This document shows positions 1 to 6,928 of a DNA stretch of 11,335 bases, piece by piece (within the stretch, counting starts at the first letter, position 1; each line of letters begins with the position of its first letter). Source of the stretch: an uncultured Actinomycetes bacterium (GTDB taxonomy: Bacteria > Actinomycetota > Acidimicrobiia > Acidimicrobiales > Microtrichaceae); NCBI GenBank assembly GCA_903953195.1, contig CAJBIS010000141.1, positions 1 through 11,335 on the forward strand, given 5' to 3'. Below the pieces are notes generated by a model. The model was not told the DNA's origin, did no database searches, and was given only the letters and a program-made list of their open reading frames with translations. Position numbers and translations under genes: made by a program.

Positions 1-132
1 CTCACGTTCGGCGCGATGCACTTCCTCTTCGACGGTCTCATCTGGCGTTCCGGTCGGCCGGCGTACTCAGCGACGTTCCGACCGTCGTCGTTGGACGGTG
101 GCTCGTCAGCGCTGGGCGTGCCGCCAGAGTGA
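1..132 (+). CDS. C-terminal fragment of an unidentified, possibly membrane, protein
   Basis: Frame 1 is open from the window edge to a TGA at 130-132, giving the last 43 residues of a protein whose start lies outside. Nearly every codon ends in G or C, as in the sure genes here, so I take it as real coding sequence. The visible tail begins LTFGAMHFLFDGLIWRSGRP and then becomes Ser/Gly/Pro-rich. The aromatic stretch with a His, an Asp and IWR looks like the end of a polytopic membrane protein's last segment, but I do not recognise the family. It converges on the desaturase gene and overlaps its 3' end by 27 bp. Function unknown. Confidence 0.6.
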   Translation, partial: LTFGAMHFLFDGLIWRSGRPAYSATFRPSSLDGGSSALGVPPE

Positions 133-1074
133 CCGGTACGACGGCCACACGAACTCCTCGGTGACGTAGCCGGCGTCGACGAGCTCGCGGTGGAACGCCG
201 GCAGGTGCGCGAACGGCACGCCGATGTCGACGTGGTGTGCCAGGTGCCAGCCGGTGTTGAACGGCACCATCCAGAAGCGGGCCCAGAACGACTGCTCGAC
301 GTGGTGCGTGGTGATGCGTCGGTCCGTGGAGGCCGCGAGCCCGCCGTGCTCGGCGATCGAGCGCAGTCGATTCAGTACCCGCCAGGCCGTCATCCAGGGC
401 AGCAACCAGAAGAGCGGGTAGACCCACCACCGGCCGGTCAGCGCCCACAACCCCGCGAACAGGACGATCTGCCAGGCGACGATGCGGAGCGCCACCGGCC
501 GGGCCGTTGTCGAACGCAGTGCGCCGAGCAGCGCCCTCAGGTTCTTCCAGCCGGAGTTGCCGACGGTGTCGCGGGTGAGCTTCCGTCGCCACGACGCGGC
601 CGCGATCGGATAGCCGGCGTACAGCATGAGGTCCGGTTCGTTCGGGCCGAACTCCTCCTTGTGGTGCGCCATGTGACCGCGTCGGTAGGCGTCGATCGGC
701 ACGAACGCCGGGTACGCGACCAGCCACGCCCCGATCAGGTCGTTGGCACGCCGGTTCGAGAACAACAGCCGATGCGCGGCCTCGTGGCCGAGGATCGCGA
801 AGCGTGCGAAGGCGCGACCCATCAGCGGGAACGCGACGATCCAACCGATCGGGTGGTCCCACCACGCGACGAGCGCGAGCAGTCCGACGGACTGGATCCA
901 CACGCCGGCGACGTGCGCGATGTTGGCCGCGTTGGGGATCCGGTAGAGCCGGGCGCGCAGTTCGCCGGTCGGGCGGCCGTTGGCGGCCAGGTCGCCCGTG
1001 GGGAGCGTGTCGCTCAGCGCGGATGCGGGCGGCAGCATCGTCGACGGATCGCGAATGGTGGGCGCGCCGGTCAC
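106..1074 (-). CDS. Fatty acid desaturase-family membrane di-iron enzyme
   Basis: This 322-residue protein carries the three histidine clusters of membrane fatty acid desaturases: H97-E-A-A-H101, H134-M-A-H-H138, and W-H277-L-A-H-H281, with extra candidate ligands in an EHGG segment and an HHVEQ segment between boxes two and three. These histidines bind the di-iron centre that inserts a double bond in an acyl chain or related lipid, using O2 and electrons from a ferredoxin or cytochrome. Hydrophobic stretches lie near residues 52-72, 76-95, 112-127 and 195-230. The N-terminal 40 residues are polar and Pro-rich. The start is GTG at 1074. There is no Shine-Dalgarno sequence, but TAAGGT sits exactly 6 bp upstream, suggesting a leaderless mRNA. 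It is divergent from the PaaX-like regulator, a possible controller. Family is firm; substrate is unknown, and a hydroxylase or carotenoid-modifying relative cannot be excluded. Confidence 0.88.
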   Translation of the reverse strand: MTGAPTIRDPSTMLPPASALSDTLPTGDLAANGRPTGELRARLYRIPNAANIAHVAGVWIQSVGLLALVAWWDHPIGWIVAFPLMGRAFARFAILGHEAAHRLLFSNRRANDLIGAWLVAYPAFVPIDAYRRGHMAHHKEEFGPNEPDLMLYAGYPIAAASWRRKLTRDTVGNSGWKNLRALLGALRSTTARPVALRIVAWQIVLFAGLWALTGRWWVYPLFWLLPWMTAWRVLNRLRSIAEHGGLAASTDRRITTHHVEQSFWARFWMVPFNTGWHLAHHVDIGVPFAHLPAFHRELVDAGYVTEEFVWPSYRSLWRHAQR

Positions 1075-1086
1075 CTCGCCACCTTA
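1075..1086 (-). promoter_or_regulatory. Leaderless promoter -10 element of the desaturase gene
   Basis: On the minus strand TAAGGT (1086 down to 1081) is followed by 6 bp (GGCGAG) and then the GTG start. TANNNT at this distance is the known arrangement for actinobacterial leaderless transcripts, whose first base is the start codon. I see no convincing -35 hexamer. Confidence 0.55.
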
Positions 1087-1121
1087 CAGCCTGCACAACA
1101 TCTGTCGTCATCGCCGTAAGG
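1082..1121. promoter_or_regulatory. Spaced inverted repeat CCTTAC / GTAAGG in the divergent promoter region
   Basis: CCTTAC at 1082-1087 and GTAAGG at 1116-1121 are perfect 6-bp inverted copies with centres 34 bp apart, about three helical turns. The left arm covers the desaturase -10 box and the right arm lies upstream of the regulator's -10 box. PaaX-family proteins usually repress by binding imperfect palindromes in their own or neighbouring promoters, so this is a possible operator. A chance match is quite possible at this length. Confidence 0.25.
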
Positions 1122-1128
1122 GCTCGGG

Positions 1129-1140
1129 TAGCGTGGGTCC
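1129..1140 (+). promoter_or_regulatory. Leaderless promoter -10 element of the paaX-like gene
   Basis: TAGCGT at 1129-1134 is followed by 6 bp (GGGTCC) and the ATG at 1141, with no Shine-Dalgarno sequence. The geometry is identical to the desaturase promoter on the other strand and the 6917-6928 promoter. No clear -35 element is visible. Confidence 0.55.
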
Positions 1141-2013
1141 ATGGCCGCTGCCGATCGACGCCCCGTCACCGCCACTGCTGCTGCCGGTCTCACCGCCACT
1201 GTCGAAGCGGCATCAACGGGTCTGCGGCCGCTGTCGGCTCGCTCGGTCCTGGTCTCCACGCTGCTCGGTACCGACCCGCCGGCGCTTCCCGTCGCCCGGC
1301 TGGTGCGGGTCGGCGCGCTGTTCGAGTTCTCCGAGGGATCGGTGCGCACGGCGCTCTCCCGGCTGGCGACCGCGGGTGACGTCGAGCGCGACGAACGCGG
1401 CTGGTATCGACTGAGCGCGCCGCTCCGCGAACGCCAGGCGCGCCAGTCCCTCGGCCGCTCCGGCCGCAGCGACACGTGGTCCGGGCGGTGGCGTCAGGCC
1501 GTCGTCCGACCCGGCGCCCGCACGGCGGGTGAGCGCGCCGAACTGCGCGCCGCGATGCAGGTGCTGCGCTTCGGTGAGCTGCGCGACGGCGTGTGGCTCC
1601 GGCCCGACAACCTGCCGTCGGACCGAGCCCCGGCGGCCATGGCCGTGGTCGCCGACCGGTGCCACTGGTCCTCGGTGGCCCCGGACCGTGACGACGGACT
1701 CGCCGATGCACTCTGGGACCTCTCGGCGTGGGCGACACGCGCCGATCAACTCCGCCGCGCCGCGGGCGCCGTCGTGGCGGACCTGGAGGCCGGTGACGAG
1801 CGTGCGTTGCGACCCGGCTTCGAGCTGTCGGCCGCGGTGCTGCGCCACTTCGTCGCCGACCCGCTGCTCCCGCGTGAGCTGCTGCCGCGCCGCTGGCCGG
1901 GCGACGGACTGCGGGCCACCTACGACCGATTCGATGAGGCGTACCGGCGGCTGCTCGGCGAGTGGCTGCGGGCGTCGTCGGCCCGCACCGACGGCAGTAC
2001 CGTGACGGCATGA
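1141..2013 (+). CDS. PaaX-family transcriptional regulator
   Basis: The 290-residue protein has the three-part PaaX layout. A winged helix (about 30-95) contains S-A-R-S-V-L and then FSEGSVRTALSRLATAGDVE, the recognition-helix region. The central part (about 110-165) has the WSGRWRQAVV start and the LRFGELRDGVWLRPDNLP signature. The C-terminal helical domain runs from about 170 to 280, with LRHFVADPLLPRELLP and a closing Y-D-R-F-D-E-A-Y-R. PaaX proteins are usually repressors released by an acyl-CoA such as phenylacetyl-CoA, but no phenylacetate genes are present, so the ligand here is unknown. The first 29 residues are an Ala/Thr-rich extension, so an internal start is possible, though the leaderless -10 supports this ATG. 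It overlaps the hydrolase gene by ATGA. Likely targets are its own operon and the divergent desaturase. Confidence 0.88.
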   Translation: MAAADRRPVTATAAAGLTATVEAASTGLRPLSARSVLVSTLLGTDPPALPVARLVRVGALFEFSEGSVRTALSRLATAGDVERDERGWYRLSAPLRERQARQSLGRSGRSDTWSGRWRQAVVRPGARTAGERAELRAAMQVLRFGELRDGVWLRPDNLPSDRAPAAMAVVADRCHWSSVAPDRDDGLADALWDLSAWATRADQLRRAAGAVVADLEAGDERALRPGFELSAAVLRHFVADPLLPRELLPRRWPGDGLRATYDRFDEAYRRLLGEWLRASSARTDGSTVTA

Positions 2014-2789
2014 GCACCGACGACCACTCCGAGCACCGGTTTCGCGACGCAGGCGCCTACCACCCGGGTGAGGTCGAGTCCCGGTTCTACTTCCGTCAGC
2101 TGCTCGCGGGCCGCGACTTCGCCGTCGGTGACCCAGTGGCCAGTCAGATGGTCAACTTCTCGTACCTGATCGGCGATCGCACGACCGGCGAGTGCGTCGT
2201 GGTCGACCCGGCGTACGCGGTCGCCGACCTGGTGGCGATCGCGCAGGCCGACGACATGCGACTCGTGGGCGCGCTCGTCACCCACTACCACCCGGACCAC
2301 TGCGGCGGCTCGATGATGGGCATGCAGATCGAGGGCGTGTCCGAACTGTTGTCGATCGAGTCCATGCCGATTCACGTGCAGGCCGCCGAGGCCGAGTGGG
2401 TGCTCAAGGTGACCGACCTCGACGCCGCCGACCTGGTGGCGCACTCGCCCGGCGACATCGTGCAGGTGGGCGCCGTGCCGATCGAGCTGATCCACACCCC
2501 CGGGCACACGCCGGGAAGCCAGTGCTTCCTCGTCAACAACTCGCTCGTCTCGGGCGACACGCTCTTCCTCGACGGTTGTGGGCGCACCGACCTGCCGGGT
2601 GGCGACGCCGAGGCGCTCTACTACAGCCTCACGCAGACGCTCGCCGCCGTGCCCGACGATGCGGTCCTCTACCCGGGCCATCAGTACTCGGTGGAGTCGT
2701 GTGATCTGCTCGGCGACACCCGGGCCCGCAACGTGGTGTTCAAGCCTGCGTCGGCCGAACAGTGGCTGATGATGTTCGGCCCCGGCTGA
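2010..2789 (+). CDS. Metallo-beta-lactamase-fold hydrolase, glyoxalase II-like
   Basis: This 259-residue protein has the full metal-ligand set of the MBL superfamily: H92-Y-H94-P-D96-H97, H166 in HTPGHTPGS, D183 in SGDTLFLDG, and H224 in YPGHQYS. The GCGRTDLPGGD segment after D183 is typical of the glyoxalase II / persulfide dioxygenase (ETHE1) branch, so a thioester or related small-molecule hydrolase is more likely than a beta-lactamase. No signal peptide is seen; it should be cytoplasmic. I chose the ATG at 2010 because it forms an ATGA overlap with the regulator's stop. The frame is open upstream, but only inside the regulator gene. Co-expression with a PaaX regulator and proximity to a desaturase suggest acyl-CoA or lipid-linked chemistry, which is inference. 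Exact substrate is unknown. Confidence 0.88.
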   Translation: MSTDDHSEHRFRDAGAYHPGEVESRFYFRQLLAGRDFAVGDPVASQMVNFSYLIGDRTTGECVVVDPAYAVADLVAIAQADDMRLVGALVTHYHPDHCGGSMMGMQIEGVSELLSIESMPIHVQAAEAEWVLKVTDLDAADLVAHSPGDIVQVGAVPIELIHTPGHTPGSQCFLVNNSLVSGDTLFLDGCGRTDLPGGDAEALYYSLTQTLAAVPDDAVLYPGHQYSVESCDLLGDTRARNVVFKPASAEQWLMMFGPG

Positions 2790-2862
2790 ACGGCCGACCC
2801 CGCCGCCGCGGCTCAGCCACGGGTCCGCCGACGGATCGCGCCGCAGTGGGAGAGTAGGCACC

Positions 2863-4098
2863 GTGAGCGAAGTGGCCGGCGACCAGCATGATGCGCTGTC
2901 GGTCAGCCTCGGGTCACGGCGGCTGCCGCCGTGGTTCTGGCGGGCGGCCGTCGCGATCATGGTGGCGGTCGCGCTGTTCCAGTTCAGCCGCTACATCTTC
3001 ACCCAGCTCAGCGGCCTGCTGTTGTTGCTGGTGGTGGCGCTGTTCCTGTCGTTCGCGGTCGAGCCGGCCGTGGACTGGCTGCAGGACCGGGGCTGGAAGC
3101 GCAGCGTCGCCACGCTGTTCTGCTTCTTCGTGGTGTTCGTCGGCAGCGGATTCTTCCTGTTCGTCATGGGCGGCCTCGTCGTCGATCAGGTGACCGAACT
3201 CGTCAACCGCGCGCCCACCTATCTGGAGGACGCCGCGAGCTGGATCAACAGAACCTTCAACACCGAGCTCACGACCGACCGCATCATCGAACAGATCGAG
3301 GCGTACCAGACCGACCTCACCGGACTCGCGCAGAACGTCGGCGGGCGCGTCCTGTCGGTCACCGGTCAGGTGGTCGGACTGGTCTTCAAGGCGTTCACCG
3401 TGGCGCTGTTCTCGTACTACATGACCTCGCAGGGTCCGAAGCTGCGGCGCAACGTGTGCTCGGTTCTGCCGGAGCGCAACCAGCGCACGGTGCTGCTGCT
3501 GTGGGAACTCGCGATCCAGAAGACCGGCGGCTGGCTCTACTCACGGCTGTTGCTCGCGGCGCTGTCATCGACGATCGCGTGGGTGGCGTTCTCGATCATG
3601 GGCCTGCCGTCACCGTTGGCCCTCGCGCTGTGGCTCGGGCTCATCAGCCAGTTCATCCCGGCGATCGGCACGTACCTCGCCGGTGCGCTGCCGCTGCTCG
3701 TGGCGCTCGTCAACAACCCGATCAGCGCGCTGTGGGTGCTGATCTTCATCGGGATCTACCAGCAGGTCGAGAACTACCTGCTCTCACCCAAGATCACCTC
3801 GCAGACGATGGACCTGCACCCGGCGGTCGCGTTCGGCTCGGCGATCGCCGGCGCCACCCTGCTCGGTGCCCCCGGAGCGATCATGGCGCTGCCGGCGGCG
3901 GGCGTCATCCAGGCGTTCATCTCGACGATCCTGCAACGTCACGAGGTGGTCGACTCGCACCTGCTCGGCCTCGAGGAGATCCGGGCGCGGGACGGCGAGG
4001 TGGCGTACCGGGACGCGGTCCGCGCTGTCGCCAAGGAGGAACAGCGGGCGCAGGCCGAACGCCGCAACGCCGACACGGACGACCCCGACGGGCCCTGA
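2863..4098 (+). CDS. AI-2E / PerM-family membrane protein
   Basis: The 411-residue polytopic protein has about eight hydrophobic segments: roughly 26-45, 50-66, 80-107, 168-188, 228-246, 252-280, 285-303 and 320-350. A long soluble stretch (about 108-165) lies between the third and fourth. Family marks include the loop starting GLPSPLALALWLGL at residue 247, the following QFIPAIGTYLAGALP, and ENYLLSPKI at 303, the usual spot for the conserved D/E-N-x-L-x-P-K motif. The family is named for E. coli TqsA (AI-2 export), but many members are instead implicated in Na+/H+ antiport or have no known substrate; signalling should not be assumed. The tail (about 355-411) is charged and cytoplasmic. The GTG start is supported by GGGAGAG at 2848-2854. 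It stands alone, 73 bp after the hydrolase, and converges with the DoxX gene. Confidence 0.88.
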   Translation: MSEVAGDQHDALSVSLGSRRLPPWFWRAAVAIMVAVALFQFSRYIFTQLSGLLLLLVVALFLSFAVEPAVDWLQDRGWKRSVATLFCFFVVFVGSGFFLFVMGGLVVDQVTELVNRAPTYLEDAASWINRTFNTELTTDRIIEQIEAYQTDLTGLAQNVGGRVLSVTGQVVGLVFKAFTVALFSYYMTSQGPKLRRNVCSVLPERNQRTVLLLWELAIQKTGGWLYSRLLLAALSSTIAWVAFSIMGLPSPLALALWLGLISQFIPAIGTYLAGALPLLVALVNNPISALWVLIFIGIYQQVENYLLSPKITSQTMDLHPAVAFGSAIAGATLLGAPGAIMALPAAGVIQAFISTILQRHEVVDSHLLGLEEIRARDGEVAYRDAVRAVAKEEQRAQAERRNADTDDPDGP

Positions 4099-4123
4099 GG
4101 CGCCGCGAGGCAACGGACGGAGG

Positions 4124-4678
4124 TCAGTCCTGCTTGGGCGGCCGGTAGCAGGCGAGCAGCGTCACGACGCCCATGCCACCGCCGACGACCAGGGCGATGA
4201 TCGCCCCTCGCCAACCCGACACGAGGGTCTCGTCGAGTCCCAGCAGACCGTCGATCGACCACTCGCCCGGTCCGAACGCCGCGACCACGAAGCTGAGCGT
4301 CGCCAGGATCAGCACGTACTCGAAGCCCTCCTTGGTGATCAGGAAGGCGTGTCGGTGCACCGTCCACGCAGCGACGATCATCACGCCGATCAGGCCGGCC
4401 GCAGCGAGCGGGGTGAGCACACCGAGCACCAACAGGATGCCGGCCCCGATCTCGGTGAGCGACGCGATCTGCGCGTGCACCATGCCGTTCGGCTTCATGC
4501 CCATGCTGTCGAACCACCCGGCGGTTCCCTGCAGCTTCCCGCCGCGGAACCGCTTGTTGAAGCCGTGCACGAAGATCGTCGCGCCGGCGATCACCCGGGC
4601 GATGAGCATGACAGTGTTGAACTCGGTCACCGAGAAAGGAAACGCACTCTGGTCGATGGCTGCGAAGAAGCTGGTCAC
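4124..4678 (-). CDS. DoxX-family membrane protein
   Basis: The 184-residue protein shows four hydrophobic segments (about 22-40, 70-92, 93-112 plus 118-137, and 155-177). It has the DoxX signature pieces: a first helix ending in H-G-F-N-K-R-F, a central segment beginning LTEIGAGILLVLG, and a late GPGEWSIDGLLG turn matching the common G-P-G-x-x-S-x-D motif. DoxX domains occur in thiosulfate:quinone oxidoreductase of Acidianus and in actinobacterial membrane oxidoreductase complexes tied to thiol/redox stress, but most members are uncharacterised. The start is GTG at 4678, fixed by AGGAGG 8 bp upstream. It lies 61 bp downstream of the sensor kinase on the same strand, so it could be read from the two-component operon, but a separate promoter is also possible. 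It converges with the AI-2E-family gene across 25 bp with no clear terminator. Confidence 0.85.
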   Translation of the reverse strand: MTSFFAAIDQSAFPFSVTEFNTVMLIARVIAGATIFVHGFNKRFRGGKLQGTAGWFDSMGMKPNGMVHAQIASLTEIGAGILLVLGVLTPLAAAGLIGVMIVAAWTVHRHAFLITKEGFEYVLILATLSFVVAAFGPGEWSIDGLLGLDETLVSGWRGAIIALVVGGGMGVVTLLACYRPPKQD

Positions 4679-4686
4679 GTCGTTGG

Positions 4687-4692
4687 CCTCCT
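4687..4692 (-). promoter_or_regulatory. Shine-Dalgarno site of the DoxX gene
   Basis: On the minus strand AGGAGG lies 8 bp before the GTG at 4678 and decides that start over the downstream in-frame codons. Confidence 0.75.
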
Positions 4693-4719
4693 GCGGCGTG
4701 GCGTGTCGAACGGCTCCTG

Positions 4720-4725
4720 AGCGTA
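4720..4725 (-). promoter_or_regulatory. Possible -10 element for the DoxX gene
   Basis: TACGCT on the minus strand fits TANNNT and would start transcription near 4713, giving a leader of about 35 nt that contains the AGGAGG site. No -35 element is evident, so this is a weak call; the alternative is read-through from the kinase gene. Confidence 0.3.
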
Positions 4726-4739
4726 GGCGACGCCGCCGC

Positions 4740-6140
4740 TCAGCCCGCGACCCGCTCGGCGGAGAGCGTCACCGCGACGACGAGCCCCGGACCGTCATCG
4801 GCGGTGAGCAGCTCGATCGAACCGCCTGACGCACGCACCAGTTCCGCGACGATCGCCAGACCCAGCCCTGATCCGTTGCCGGTGGCGCCCGGTGCTCGCC
4901 AGAACCGATCGAGCGCCCGTTCACGCGACGCGGCGTCCATGCCCGGACCGTGGTCCCGCACGATCAAGTGAACCGATGACGGCGCGGTGCGGACGGTCAG
5001 CTCGATGACCGACCCCTCGGGCGCCACCTCGAGTGCGTTGTCGATCAGGTTGTCGAGGACCTGCTCCACGGCGCCGTCGATCGCCAATCCCGGCGCATGG
5101 TCAGGGGCGACGGCACGCACCGCGACGTTGCGCTCGGTGGCCAACGGCTCCCACCGCAGTGCCGCGTCCCGGACCAGGTCGGCGACGTCGACCGAGGCGA
5201 GCGCAGTGCTCGTGTCGCCGGCACGCGCCAGTGAGAGCAGGGCCTCGACCAGCGTGTTGAGCCGGTCGACCTCGTGCACCAGTGCGTCGATCTCGTGGGT
5301 GGCGGCCGCCCGATCGTCCGGGTGCTCGTTCACCAGGTCGTCCAGGTTGTCGAGTCGGATCCGCATCGCCGTGAGCGGCGTGCGGAGCTGGTGCGACGCG
5401 TCGGCGACGAACGCGTCCTGTGAAGCCACCAGCGCCTCGATGCGCTCGGCCATCGTGTTGAACGTCGCGCCCAGTTCCACGAGTTCCGGCGGCCCGTGAT
5501 CCAGATGTGATCGAGCCTGCAGGTCCCCGCCCGACAGCTCGGTCGTGGCGCGGCGCAGCTCACTGATCGGACGGATCACCCACGTGGCGACGATCCACCC
5601 CAGCGCCGCCGATGCCGCCAGGACGAACACCGAGAGCAGCCCGAGCCGGATCCAGTTGTCACGCACCTGCTGTTGCAGGGTCGACGTCTCGAAGCTGATG
5701 CGGACGGTGCCGTTGACCCTGCCATCGGATGCGATCGGGACCGCGGCGTACGCGAGGTCGTCGCCGAGTGTCTCGGACGGTCGGACGCCAACGCTCTGCC
5801 CGCCGCCGAGCGCGGTGATGATCTCGGGGCGCGTCGAGAAGTCACGGTTGACCTCTCCGTCGGCATCGCTGTCGAGCAGGCTCCGGCCCTGCCCGTCGGT
5901 GACCACGACACGTCCGCCCGTCCGTTCGTCGTAGCGGTTCACCGTGGTCGCGATCCCGGCCGCATCGCCGCGCTCGACCTGTTCCTCGATCAGGCTCCCG
6001 AGCACGCGGGCATCGCGTTCGATGTCGGCGAGCAGGCGCTCCTGTTGCCGGGACGCGTACGTCAGACCGAGTGGGAGTTCGACGAGCGCGAGCACGAACG
6101 CGCTCATCAGGACGAACGCCAGCAGCACCCGCGCTCTCAT
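4740..6140 (-). CDS. Membrane sensor histidine kinase (HAMP, HisKA, HATPase)
   Basis: The 466-residue protein has a transmembrane helix at about 5-29, an extracytoplasmic sensor region at about 30-165, a second helix at about 166-190 and a HAMP linker to about 244 (P-I-S-E-L-R-R-A then F-N-T-M-A-E-R-I). The dimerisation/phosphoacceptor domain has H250 in DASHQLRTPL. The ATPase domain has the N-box N-L-I-D-N368-A-L, the G1 box D396-H-G-P-G-M and the G2 box GNGSGLGLAI near 415-424, so it looks fully active. The sensor region has alternating strands and helices like a single PAS/Cache-type fold; its ligand is unknown. It follows the response regulator by 6 bp, so the two are co-transcribed and presumably partners. 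Start ATG at 6140 has only a weak AGGTG upstream, consistent with coupling. Confidence 0.93.
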   Translation of the reverse strand: MRARVLLAFVLMSAFVLALVELPLGLTYASRQQERLLADIERDARVLGSLIEEQVERGDAAGIATTVNRYDERTGGRVVVTDGQGRSLLDSDADGEVNRDFSTRPEIITALGGGQSVGVRPSETLGDDLAYAAVPIASDGRVNGTVRISFETSTLQQQVRDNWIRLGLLSVFVLAASAALGWIVATWVIRPISELRRATTELSGGDLQARSHLDHGPPELVELGATFNTMAERIEALVASQDAFVADASHQLRTPLTAMRIRLDNLDDLVNEHPDDRAAATHEIDALVHEVDRLNTLVEALLSLARAGDTSTALASVDVADLVRDAALRWEPLATERNVAVRAVAPDHAPGLAIDGAVEQVLDNLIDNALEVAPEGSVIELTVRTAPSSVHLIVRDHGPGMDAASRERALDRFWRAPGATGNGSGLGLAIVAELVRASGGSIELLTADDGPGLVVAVTLSAERVAG

Positions 6141-6146
6141 GTGACG

Positions 6147-6845
6147 TCACACACCTGGCCGCTCCACCAGGCGGAATCCGACGCCGCGGACCGCCTCGAT
6201 CCAGTCGGCATGCCCGAGTTTGCGGCGGAGCGACGCCACGTGGACGTCGAGCGTCTTGGCCGACCCGAACCAGTTGGGCTCCCAGACCTCCTCCAGGATG
6301 TCGCGTCGCCGCATGACGGCCCCGGGGTCGGCGGCCAGATGGCGGAGCAGGTCGAACTCTTTCGGCGTCAGTGCGACCTCGTCGCCGTCGACCGTCACGC
6401 GACGGGTACGCGGGTCGATCCGGATCGCGCCGGCCTCGATGACGTCGTCGGCGGGTTCCTGCGAGGTCACGTCGGGGCTGCTGCGGCGCGCGACGGCGCG
6501 GATCCGGGCGACGAGCTCGCGCATCCCGAATGGCTTGACGACGTAGTCGTCGGCACCGGACTCGAGCAGCAGCACCCGGTCGACCTCATCGGATCGGGCA
6601 CTCATGATGATGATGGGCACGTTGGACCGATCACGCAGCTGCCGGCACACCTCGGTGCCGTCGAGGTCGGGCAGGCCGAGATCCAACAGCACCAGATCGG
6701 GTGTGCCGTCATGGTCGAGCGCCGCCCTGCCCGTGGTGACGAGCGTCGGCTGGAACCCCTGTCGGGACAGGCCCGACATCACCGCGTCTGCGATCGATCC
6801 GTCGTCCTCGACGACGAGTACCTGCACCCGGACAGGGTTCCACAT
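6147..6845 (-). CDS. OmpR/PhoB-family response regulator
   Basis: The 232-residue protein has a receiver domain (about 7-122) with the acidic pair D14/D15 in VVEDD, phosphoacceptor D55 in LLDLGLPDLDG, S82 in the switch position and K104 in VKPFG. A winged-helix DNA-binding domain (about 135-230) carries LTPKEFDLLRHLA, the ILEEVW segment, DVHVASLRRKLG and the closing VRGVGFRL. It should be phosphorylated by the kinase encoded 6 bp downstream and bind tandem direct repeats. The start is uncertain: the ATG at 6845 gives the N-terminus MWNPVR, while GTG at 6827 gives a more typical N-terminus (MQVLVVEDD). Neither has a clear SD. The divergent intergenic region holds a plausible binding site at 6869-6885, close enough to control both directions. 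Confidence 0.93.
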   Translation of the reverse strand: MWNPVRVQVLVVEDDGSIADAVMSGLSRQGFQPTLVTTGRAALDHDGTPDLVLLDLGLPDLDGTEVCRQLRDRSNVPIIIMSARSDEVDRVLLLESGADDYVVKPFGMRELVARIRAVARRSSPDVTSQEPADDVIEAGAIRIDPRTRRVTVDGDEVALTPKEFDLLRHLAADPGAVMRRRDILEEVWEPNWFGSAKTLDVHVASLRRKLGHADWIEAVRGVGFRLVERPGV

Positions 6846-6868
6846 CCGTTCGGGGCCGTCGCCAACCT

Positions 6869-6885
6869 TTACCGAAGGCTTACCG
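6869..6885. promoter_or_regulatory. Tandem TTACCG repeat, candidate response-regulator binding site
   Basis: TTACCG occurs at 6869-6874 and again at 6880-6885, an 11-bp period with a 5-bp spacer. OmpR/PhoB-family regulators typically bind head-to-tail as dimers to such direct repeats, and one is encoded immediately next door. The repeat centre is about 52 bp upstream of the presumed leaderless start at 6929, a usual activator position. It is only about 25-30 bp from the regulator's own start, so autoregulation is also possible. No third copy in phase is seen on either side. Confidence 0.5.
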
Positions 6886-6916
6886 TCCGCACGGCAGTTC
6901 TGAAATCACGGTTCCG

Positions 6917-6928
6917 TAGGGTGACCAC
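6917..6928 (+). promoter_or_regulatory. Leaderless promoter -10 element of the first exported protein gene
   Basis: TAGGGT at 6917-6922 lies 6 bp before the ATG at 6929, and there is no Shine-Dalgarno sequence. The expected -35 zone (about 6893-6899) has no consensus match. That fits a promoter needing an activator such as the adjacent response regulator. Confidence 0.55.

Noticed and set aside
38..1119. Long open frames in other phases over the desaturase (38-1111 minus, 190-1119 plus)
   Set aside because: Only the 106-1074 frame carries the three histidine boxes and membrane segments; the others are Arg/Pro/Gln-rich shadows.
2863..4098. Reading the AI-2E-family gene as evidence of quorum sensing
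   Set aside because: The family name is historical, no luxS or lsr-type gene is present, and many members have other or unknown substrates.
2931..4148. A 405-codon plus-strand frame over the AI-2E-family gene
   Set aside because: It is Arg/Gly/His-rich with no membrane segments, whereas the 2863-4098 frame has eight and family motifs.
6141..6150. Perfect 10-bp palindrome GTGACGTCAC between regulator and kinase genes
   Set aside because: It overlaps the stop codon and the 6-bp gap in a co-transcribed pair, so chance is the simpler explanation.
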